Position numbers and translations under genes: made by a program. A stretch of DNA of 26,577 bases, taken from the NCBI RefSeq assembly GCF_000485595.1, contig NW_014578381.1, positions 55,215 to 81,791 of the forward strand. The letters run 5' to 3'. The notes under the pieces are model-generated. The model saw only the letters and a program-made list of their open reading frames with translations. It did no database searches and was not told the origin of the DNA. The stretch comes from Priapulus caudatus (lineage: Eukaryota > Priapulida > Priapulimorpha > Priapulimorphida > Priapulidae). Below, piece by piece: positions 18,698 to 26,577 of the stretch (its first letter is position 1; each line of letters begins with the position of its first letter).

Positions 18698-19065
18698 AAG
18701 GGGGTCGTGTGAGCGCGTGATGGGGGAGGGTCACGCCTCCTGCTGCGCACTGGGGGGGGGGAGCGGTGCAGTATGCACGTGTTTGTCCACGATGCGATGT
18801 ATATATGTCATAGATATATATGTGTGTATTATTTACTACGTACGCCCTAGTCTGCGCGTGTGGTGTGTGCGTGTGTGTGCGTGTATATTATGTCATATAT
18901 ATTTGTATGTGTATTATGTGCTACGTGCGCCCGAGTGTGCGCGTGCGTGTGTGCGTGCGTATGTACGTGTGTACGTGTATATATGTGTACATGTCTGCGC
19001 GTGTTTGTGTGTGTGCGTGTGCATGATCGTGTTTGGGGGCGTGCTCATGTATGTGTAAGTATATA
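18698..19065. repeat. G-rich and (GT)n-rich tandem sequence
   Basis: A G-rich block containing GGGGGGGGGG (about 18752) is followed by GT/GC alternating DNA. Within it an ~84-bp unit (TATGTCATA..., ATTA-tTGCTACGT-CGCCC..., GTGTGCGTG) occurs at about 18802 and 18886. The alternating purine-pyrimidine runs could adopt Z-DNA. Overlapping long frames are Cys/Val/Arg repeats and not genes. Confidence 0.75.
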
Positions 19066-19528
19066 TATTCACTAGTAAATTCTAAATGAGATATAACGCA
19101 GCTTTATAGTCATTTAATCAAATAAACTCAGATAAGTAATTGAAGTTATTTAGTGAAGCATCTACTGTTGCTATGGCGACAGGAAACAAGGCACCTGAAA
19201 CTAAATCTAATTTCCGTGTCTACACTAGACCATTGTTCTGTAGTCGCCGACTCGCGATAGTCGCCTGATTTAGATTTGATTTTGATTTTATATTGATATT
19301 AGATTATATGATGATGATTAGATAATGTGATTTTAAATTGATTTGATTTTAGACGTTGACCGATTAGTCTCCTGATTTCAAGTATGAATCCATAAGGTTG
19401 TTAAGACACTCTTCTGTCTGAAATGCGGTGAGAAAACTAGTGCGTGCGTGCGTACATGAGAAACCCCGTGCGTGCTCATCCCTCGTGTAGCGTGCGCCGT
19501 GGCGTGTTAGCTTCCGCGACGCCATTAA
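19066..19528 (+). repeat. Left arm of a 3.1-kb inverted repeat (element III?)
   Basis: Starts TATTCACTAGTAAATTC and ends CTTCCGCGACGC-x-ATTAAAT. It matches 21668-22194 inverted, including GAGATATAACGCA, CTGTTGCTATGGCGACAGG, GATTTAGATTTGATTTTGAT, ATGATGATGATTAGATA and CTCATCCCTCGTGT. Confidence 0.85.
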
Positions 19529-19982
19529 ATTCGGTATCATTCGGTTTGTATTCGCTCGTAAACAACGTATGATTGAGGAATTGTAAATATAGCAGATAGA
19601 TAGCGACTATTTCGGGGAAATTCGCATGAGGTTTTTACATGATCATGTACATCTGTGGCTGTCTCGATACCTCCAGGTAGGTCGTCGTCATCGGCGATCC
19701 GGGGGGAGGGTGGTATGTAATTTGATCATATAGTCATAGCGTTAAAATGTATCGTTGTAGCTTAGTTAATTAATTATTTGCGTTGGGAAAGCGACATTGG
19801 TCACCAACGATGTCTGCTAATCATTCCACTTCGGAATATGGTCACCTAGGCGGCGCCACTGTAGTCGGTTATGTGAGCGGCGACGGTAAAGCCGCGTTGT
19901 TAAGTAATTTGTCAGTAAGACGACCCCTCTGGGGTCCGTGTGTGCACAATTCAGCATGTATTAATTATATATGAATAAATAC

Positions 19983-20021
<39 letters not shown>

Positions 20022-21396
20022 CATATCTTACACTGGTAGCATCTCGGTGCCGGTGGGTGCACCCGATTCGTATCTTTTCGCACTCCGATAGCGTTGAAAA
20101 GATGGCAATATAGCCGACTGCGTGCGAAAAATTTTCAACGCGCTTGGGTGCATGCGAAAATATGACTGCATGAAGCCTGATATTTTTTGCTAAAAATAGC
20201 GGTTCAATGTCGCCACTTCGTTCACTTTATGGCTTACTGGCTGTATTTTCTACTACCTGTACTTACTATCTACATATTAGATGTGTTATCAATGTTACAG
20301 TTTCTGCATTTGACGTACAAACATCTCTTATTTTGGTGGCCTACGGTTGCGATTTGCTAAACAATAACATTAGACTACATCATTGCTTACATTGACGATA
20401 GCTGAAATTACTTGTTGTTCGCGTCATCATGCATGTGTACAAAATTATCCAAACTCATCTACACTTACTTTATTAATATAAACGACCTATATTTGGTCAA
20501 CAAATTTAATTTAAAAAAAACGACTTAGCATAAATGTTCATTTCGTATTTGCGACCGCACGGTGGCACGGATACTGATCAGTATTTCTTGCTGTCAAGAC
20601 ACCTTTTTCGACAACATTAATCACAAATCACATCGAACACATTAATCACAGATATTGAATGAAATTTAAAAGGTTAGTACTAGTCTCTCTATCAATGCCT
20701 AGAAAACTCTCTACTGTGCGCTGGGCATAACCTGCCCTGGCCGTAATCTTAGAGAACCCTAGCTCTAGTACTAGTAGGTCCGCGTACAGTTGCCGCAAGA
20801 GACCTGTTTGAATAAACCATCTATGCAAGTTACATAGTTAGAATGCACTGCAATGAATAAATAGACGTTACACGAATCTTCTTCGCGAGTTGTCCTCACG
20901 AGTGAGTTACCATGGATGGTTGACCTAGCATGGTAATCCTGCAGTTACCTACTACTAGTAGTAGTACTACTAGCACGTTTGCTTTAGTACTATACCATAT
21001 GTAGTAGAGCAATACTAGTACACGAGTTGTGTTCCAGATCATAACCAACATTCACGTTGTCGTTGAACTTGTAGCCTACACATTTTATCCACTGAGTCAT
21101 ATTTATAACTTCTGCCAGTTCTGGCACCTACTACTACTTTCTACAATGTTGCGAATTTCTTGTTATTTGATAATCTGATTTGGTTTCTGTCTGCATTTAA
21201 TGTTATCACTAAATACTTAAGCTACTGTTAAATGTATTTCATGGATAAATTATTAATCAAATGTGCCACATGGGTGATTGGACTAGGAGATTATGTGACA
21301 ATTAATTATATACACTGAACTGATGTAAGCAAATAAATTGCTTTTACACAAGTCTTCCGCTGTACTAAATTAAAATTGTTATTTTGTTTCAAACAG
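19529..21396. other. Interior of the inverted-repeat pair, AT-rich
   Basis: Contains a (TA)n microsatellite (about 19985-20018) with the tail AACATATCTTACACTGGTAG shared with 15515-15541. A partly self-complementary block at 20040-20165 holds GTTGAAAAGATGGCAATATAG and a later TTTTCAACGC. A TAC/TAG-rich palindromic patch, CTACTACTAGTAGTAG, lies at about 20949-20964. No gene recognised. Confidence 0.5.
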
Positions 21397-21604
21397 GTGA
21401 TAATGCCAAAGTTTTCGAAACCTCTCAAACATACTGTTCGAGTGTATACTGCTGACAGCAGAAGAGGAAGACTCGTCAAATTTAAAGCAACACCATGGAC
21501 GGGTCATCAATTTGTACATCCATCGCAAGCCTTACCTCACTCCTGTTCTACAGATATGGGAAGTGATGCCGATAAAGGAGTTGCATCCAGTAATTATTGT
21601 AAAG
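21397..21604 (+). CDS. Candidate first coding exon, unknown protein
   Basis: A strong acceptor (TTATTTTGTTTCAAACAG) ends at 21396 and a donor (AAAG|GTATAT) follows 21604. Between them an ATG at 21403 opens 67 codons without a stop: MPKFSKPLKHTVRVYT..., basic at first, then WTGHQFVHPSQALPHS and a Cys near the end. The combination of splice sites bracketing an open frame is better than expected by chance, but I do not recognise the protein. It sits just inside the right arm of the inverted repeat. It could be the first exon of the gene at 22.4-25.0 kb, with the arm inside its intron, or part of a separate mobile element. Confidence 0.4.
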
Positions 21605-21667
21605 GTATATTACTTTTAACTGCACAGTTACTATTAAATGGTAACAGAAAAAAGTATTATAATATAA

Positions 21668-22194
21668 TTTATTAGCGTCGCGGAAGCTAACACGCCACGG
21701 AGCACGCAACACGAGGGATGAGCACGCACGGGTTTTCTCATGCTCGCACGCGCGCACGGGTTTTTTCATGCTCGTACGCACGCACGGGTTTTCTCATGCA
21801 CGCACGCGCACACGGCTTTTCTCACGCATGCACGCGCGCACGGCTTTTCTCACGCACGCACGGGTTTTCGCGCCGCAATTCATACGGACGCTGAGCGGTC
21901 AACATCTAAAATCAAATGAATTTAAAATCATATCTAATCATCATCATATAGGATCTAATATAAATCTAAAATCAAAATCAAATCTAAATCAGATGACTAT
22001 CGCAAGCCGGCGACTACAGAGCAATGGTCGGGTGTAGATTACATGGAAAATAGATTAAGTTTCAGGGGCCGCGTTTCCTGTCGCCATAGCAACAGTAGAT
22101 GGTTCACTAACTAACTTCAATTACCTATCTGAGTTTATTTGACTAACGACTATAAAGGTGCGTTATATCTCATTTGGAATTTACTAGTGAATAC
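21668..22194 (-). repeat. Right arm of the 3.1-kb inverted repeat
   Basis: Inverted copy of 19066-19528, ending TTACTAGTGAATA. It is about 65 bp longer than the left arm because it contains an expanded minisatellite. Confidence 0.85.
21722..21870. repeat. 28-bp minisatellite inside the right arm
   Basis: The TTTT of the unit core CACGGGTTTTCTCATGC recurs at 21733, 21761, 21789, 21817 and 21845, exactly 28 bp apart, with a shortened last unit at 21865. The left arm has only about one and a half units. Confidence 0.9.
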
Positions 22195-22485
22195 ATATGA
22201 AGGCCTCAGTAGAAAAACCAGATAAGTCACATTTTGTGAAAATTGAGTTAACATCCTGGCAATAGTCTTCATAGGGTTGTGTTTCTTCTCGACAACCAAT
22301 AATTTGAAAAAAGCAGCCAAATCAATTGTAATTCATGTACAAAGAAAAGGCGTATTGATGGAATAAGCAGCTAAGTCCAAATGGACCAGTGGAAAACCCA
22401 GACGCTCCATCTGTGACAGTGTCACATGTCCATTTTCAGCCAATCAGAACTCGCCATCATAAATCTTTAAACATTGAGACCTTTA
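22195..22485. other. Leader region of the downstream gene
   Basis: No clear exon boundary found. A short open frame starts at 22389 and merges with the coding stretch below. An AATAAGCAG acceptor-like site is at about 22360-22368. Confidence 0.3.
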
Positions 22486-22963
22486 AACAAAAATGGCTGA
22501 CGCTGATACGTGATAGACAACCTGAGCTTTACAGAAAAGCCCAGAAAAAGAAAGATACACAGGTTCTAAGAAGCAGAAAAGAAAATTAAAGAGATTATCT
22601 GGACACTCAGTAGAGAAGATTGTAAGTGTACACGATTTGAGTTTTAAGGTGGGGAGGGTTGTCAGGAGTGAGAGGCAGCAGCTAGTTGACAAGTTCAATG
22701 CTATACAAGCAAGAATGCTCAGGACGCATACCTCTCAACATTACTGAAGCTTCGCTCAGTTGCTTGAACGTCGCCCACGGGCCGTATGAAAAACGCAAAA
22801 TCTTTCGTGCACACTTCCAGTGCAAATACACAATGAAAGTGCAAATTAGTAGGCCAAGATGGCTTAAAGAAATTCAAGTTATGCCAAAAGATCTGTTTCC
22901 ATATTCGGGTATAACAAAGAACAGAGTGGAGACATAGTAAGAAAAGCTTTATTCCCAGTACAG
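22486..22963 (+). pseudogene. Exon 1 (frame-broken) of an uncharacterised transposon-like gene
   Basis: Coding similarity is spread over all three frames. In order: WLTLIRDRQPELYRKAQKKK (from 22492), DCKCTRFEF, SERQQLVDKFNA, SKNAQDAYLSTLLKLRSVA, FQCKYTMKVQISR, MPKDLFPYSGITKNRVE, and finally KKSFIPSTG running to a canonical donor CAG|GTAGGC at 22963/22964. The order (basic segment, Cys pair, 'ER..L...FN', 'Q..YL..L', '..GI.K.RVE') is what I recall for the N-terminal half of a large invertebrate family of uncharacterised, repetitive proteins. Several single-base indels are needed. The last frame ends in phase 1 and joins exon 2 in frame (STG | HPPKDGRGK), which supports a real intron at 22964-23648. 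Confidence 0.5.
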
Positions 22964-23095
22964 GTAGGCCTATTATATTATTATTATACGGCTTAACAAT
23001 TCCATGTATCAAACCTGAATGATTTTATATGGAACTTACTAATTGTTTTTTATTTCTTCAATGTGCGAACTAATAACCTTATTAGTTAAACACAT

Positions 23096-23416
23096 GATGT
23101 AGCACTGGAAGTTATTAATTTACCATGCAAATCTTCAAACAAAATGATAAAAATAGTTTGCTATGCAGAGATTTTTCCTCCTTTTTGATCTAATAGGTCA
23201 CCCCACCAAAAGACGGCAGAGCAAACACCAGAAACAGCGCCCATAAGCTAAAGTGATAGCACTAGGAAGCGCCACTAACAATGGTCATATTTCTTCATTC
23301 AGGGGAACAATCTTCCCATTACGCTCCTGGCGCCAGACAAGGAGGCTATATTTGTCTGAAGATCTCAATATAAACAAAGATGTTCGATATGTTCAAAAGA
23401 ACTGCACCATCTCTCC
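23096..23416 (+). repeat. Noisy duplicate of 23556-23849, ending at an N
   Basis: Starts at GATGTA-CACTGGAAGTTATT and follows the right copy through the intron end, the acceptor (TAATAG|GTCAC at 23196/23197) and the first 70 or so codons of exon 2, stopping at 23416, one base before the N at 23417. It is longer by about 25 bases of scattered single-base insertions, and its reading frame is broken, while the right copy is fully open. This is most simply an unmerged contig overlap. Confidence 0.8.
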
Positions 23417-23417
23417 N
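23417..23417. other. Single ambiguous base (N)
   Basis: The only N in the window. It is followed by 138 bp of unique sequence before the duplicated segment begins again at 23556. Confidence 0.95.
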
Positions 23418-23648
23418 AAAATGTCAAACATTTTCCAGTTTATAATATGGGGCATTGTTCACTTTTATCCACGCACTCATGTCAGTTGAGTTATACAAGT
23501 TCATAGGGATAAAACATTGCAATGATGAAAATTGTTGAATTATGTGTTTTATACTGATGTACACTGGAAGTTATTAATTTACCATGCAAATCTTCAACAA
23601 ATATAAAAAATAGTTTGCTATGAGATTTTTCTCCTTTTTATCTAATAG

Positions 23649-25030
23649 GTCACCCACCAAAAGACGGCAGAGGCAAACACAGAAACAGGCCCCATAAGCT
23701 AAAGGATGAGACTAGGAAGGCCATACAAGGTCATATTTCTTCATTCAGGGGAAGATCTTCCCATTACGCTCTGGCGCAGACAAGGAGGCTATATTTGTCT
23801 GAAGATCTCAATATAACAAAGATGTTCGATATGTTCAAAGAACTGCACCCTGATATCACTGTGAAGTATGAAACGTATCGGAAAATATTCAACACTAATT
23901 TCAACATTGGTTTTGGTTATCCAAGGAAAGATACATGCCCAACATGTGATGAATTCAGAGTAAATCTTGAACATAATAGTCAACAGATACTCCATGCCGA
24001 CGGTGAAACTTTGGTTCAACTAACACAGCGGGGACAAGCACTGATGACTGAAAAAGAGCTCCACGTGAGGAAGGCCAACACCTTTTACAGTCGCAAAGCA
24101 GAGGCAAAATCGAGGGCAAAGGCCAATCCTGAATTTGAAGCCATTGCTTTTGATTATCAAAAGAACCTACCTGTGCCAAACAAAACAGCTAATGATGTTT
24201 ATTATCGGCGACAGCCACTTTACTCGCACTTTCGGCATCCATGTGCTATCCACGAGCAGCGATTGTGTACACTCGCGTACATTCTCAAGAAGCGGATGCG
24301 GATGATGTGTGTTCAATGCCTACATAACTTCATTTCAAAATTATTTTCTCAGACACTTTTAACTGAAGTTTCTTTTTTTGTGAATGGATGTTGTCCTAGC
24401 GGCAAAACAAAAAACTTACCTCTTTAGCATTTTTGACATTATCTGGTGCATGATACGAAGAGAGTGGCAGCGCATGTAAAGTGTTTCTTTCCAGATTAGG
24501 GGCATTGCCTACATGTCGGAATGACAGGGACATGGGCAACTAAACAGTAAAGCCGTATATAGAGATTCCACAGCGATGGAAGAGGTGTTTCTTGCTGCCA
24601 GAAAAAAACCAACACGTAATAATGTTGATAACACTTAATCAGGATTCATTCTTCACCTTCACATCCATTCCTTTAAGGAATGTTAAAGGAGCATGCCCTA
24701 TCCCAACGCAGGCCCATATTAGAGAGTTGGACATTGAGAGAGAATTACCCACCAGTATAACAATACCGCAATAAATTGGAATGGGCCCAATTTGAATCTT
24801 GCGGTTTTCGGAAACCTGTTCCCAGGGGCAAATGGGAAAAGCTCCAATCAAAATCTATGGGATCTTGTGGAATGTTTCATACACTGAGCTACTACCATAA
24901 CAAAGGCCAAATATGATTGATCTGCAGGTTTTGAAGCGGCCGTATTGTAAGCACCGATAATATGCATTCTTTGACAACCTTGCCTACTGTGGACAATCAG
25001 GCTGTTGATTCAATTACTGACCAGGATTAG
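23649..25030 (+). CDS. Exon 2 of the uncharacterised transposon-like gene (KDTC-x2-C family)
   Basis: The acceptor TCTAATAG ends at 23648. From 23651 the frame is open for about 190 codons: HPPKDGRGKHRNRPHKLKDE, GHISSFRGRSSHYA, LYLSEDLNITKMFDMF, YRKIFNTNFNIGFGYP, the zinc-ribbon-like KDTCPTCDEF, and AIAFDYQKNLPVPN. At about 24217 coding moves to other frames (FGIHVLSTSSD; YTRVHSQEADADDVCSM), returns (SKLFSQTLLTEVSFFVNG), and continues in broken frames through PRGKWEKAPIKIYG to FDNLPTVDNQAVDSITDQD and a TAG at 25028-25030. This is the layout of a family, probably transposon-derived, often left as 'uncharacterized protein' or a DUF in invertebrate genomes. At the place where relatives have an FCD-type acidic residue this copy reads FVN, so activity may be lost. 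Name and function are not assigned. Confidence 0.6.
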
Positions 25031-26577
25031 ATGAATGCTATAGGCATAGGTTAATGAAGGAAAATTCAGCCTTTCTTTCCGCCTTTGCCTAATTTCTTAA
25101 TACCTAATTACTTATATCTTTTTGCCTCAATGTTCATAATTCACAAATAGTCGGGTAGTTTAGGATTATATTTATTTCTGTAGTACTTGTTAAGTTGTAT
25201 TCTAATGAGCACCGCGTTGCATTATATTTGCATTAGTATTCAGTGTTTAATAATAATAGCACTTGTTTTAATTAAAAAAATAATCTTTATATGTCTTGCT
25301 TTAAGTCGAATGGATTTTCACTTTTGATTTTAAAATAATGTGATCAAGTTAGACAATATTGTCGCTAGTTAGCTCCCACTAGAGGATTCGGCGGGGGAAA
25401 CAAGCGTGGTGCAAAAAAGAGAAAAAAATAAATATATATAAGCAAAAAACAGAGGTTGGTGATCTGACAGTGTAAAAAGAATTAAAAAAAAAAGTAGACG
25501 GAGGCTAACGCGATAACAGTAACAGTGTAAACAAAATATAGACAGAAACATATAGATATTAAAAACAAAATGCAACAAAGATAGAGCAAGCACATAAGAG
25601 CAGAACAGAAAAAATGCAATTTACCCAACAATTTTAAATTTTAAATTTAAAAATTAATTTATTTTTTTATTTTTTGTTTCCTTAGCCCATGTTTCACCGG
25701 CTGACCGCCCCTCTCGCTGCTACTGCCTGAACCATTAGGGAAGTGCATTCAATTTTATTTTTCAGTGCGTAGCAATTTTTTCCCCGTCAATACTGGGACT
25801 TGAGCCCCTATTGGGTCTGGGTCCCTTTAGGGAAGGGGGGTGGGCGGGTCGGAAGGGTGAACTTTCCCCAGAGCATTGCCCCACTATACCTGCTTGGCCA
25901 CTACTGGCTAAGCACACCAGATATTGATATATATTTATTAAGAAAGCGTTTCTGTATCAAATGAAAAAACAGACAAGTCCAAAATTGCTGAAGAGCACGC
26001 TCAACAATGGTCCCAGAACCACAATCATATTTGTACAACAAGGTTCAATTTAAATTTAATAGACATAGGTATAAAAATATCATAATGAACCAAAATGTCA
26101 ATATTCTTCAACCATACGGTATACATAATTTTACTTTTTACTTATTGTAGGATTAAAATACGATATTGCAAAAGAATTTTTTAATTACTTTTAGTAATTT
26201 GATTCAATGCTTTTCATTACACTTTTCCTATGACTTTAAAATGGCGCTTGACTTCTGCGTGTGTTTTAATTCGAATTTTTTTGAACTTCGGCTTAGGCCT
26301 GGGAGCACTCGATGCTCAGCCATATAACTTGTGTCTTCGTCGGCTACGCACTTGACAGTGGGTGTCCAAACCACGACGGATTGGCAGCCGCAATCAAGAC
26401 TTCGTGTCATTTCGGATGAATTTCGTAATTTGCACGGCTCTCATATGATATAGACAAAAATTCCTTTAAAACCAGACCCAATCATGATTTTCTATTCTGC
26501 ACTGTATACCTTGTATTACTATTACTGATCATCATTTTGATCAAAGCCCTGACCTTCCCTGGGCGTCTAATCGTCAA
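25031..26577. other. AT-rich terminal stretch, no gene recognised
   Basis: Strongly A/T-rich from 25090 to 25690, including a palindromic AAATTTTAAATTTAAAAATT patch near 25632-25655. G/C-richer DNA with short C and G runs lies at 25690-25920. A 60-codon ATG frame on the minus strand (26410-26228) has mixed composition with two CxC-spaced cysteines but no recognisable domain; I do not call it a gene. Confidence 0.5.

Noticed and set aside
18684-19075. Cys/Val-rich open frames of 68-124 codons
   Set aside because: Translation of GT/GC alternating DNA; the repeating CVRVCVCV pattern follows the microsatellite.

Overview
This is a eukaryotic window, most likely from a marine invertebrate (mollusc, brachiopod or annelid type). 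The grounds are canonical GT-AG introns, a molluscan-style C2H2 zinc-finger array, a fossil PIF/Harbinger transposase, abundant microsatellites, and protein families that are expanded as transposons in lophotrochozoan genomes. No host housekeeping gene, tRNA, rRNA or CRISPR array was recognised. The window is mostly a nest of mobile elements and repeats.

Layout. 1-2.0 kb: little content, apart from a 40-bp tandem repeat and a weak minus-strand reading frame. 2.25-2.89 kb: a GC-rich minisatellite with 75-80 bp units. 3.54-4.46 kb: a long polypyrimidine tract that switches to polypurine. 4.59-9.64 kb: element I, a DNA transposon with imperfect inverted ends. It carries one long plus-strand gene whose product joins a putative DDE-type transposase region, an XPG/FEN-like nuclease region and a C-terminal eight-cysteine motif; Academ-type transposons are known for this architecture. 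9.92-10.81 kb: a frameshifted Harbinger transposase that keeps all three catalytic acids. 10.86-14.02 kb: element II, with inverted arms of about 655 bp around a minus-strand relic of the same family as element I. The relic keeps its N- and C-terminal parts and has lost the middle. 14.73-15.49 and 17.95-18.70 kb: a direct repeat of about 750 bp flanking a nine-finger C2H2 gene on the minus strand (16.56-17.43 kb). 19.07-22.19 kb: a pair of inverted arms of about 460-530 bp enclosing AT-rich DNA and one good candidate exon. 22.4-25.03 kb: a two-exon gene of an uncharacterised, probably transposon-derived family (KDTC-x2-C motif), with a phase-1 intron. Inside that intron a single N at 23417 sits next to a noisy duplicate of the following 300 bp, which looks like an unresolved contig overlap. 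25.03-26.58 kb: AT-rich, nothing recognised.

Two themes run through the window. First, two different elements (I and II) with different terminal repeats carry the same XPG/Cys8 protein family, one nearly full length and one internally deleted. Second, many differences between repeat copies, and many breaks in reading frames, are single-base insertions or deletions. Some 'pseudogene' frameshifts may therefore be long-read consensus errors rather than true decay. All family calls come from reading motifs by eye; no database search was possible.
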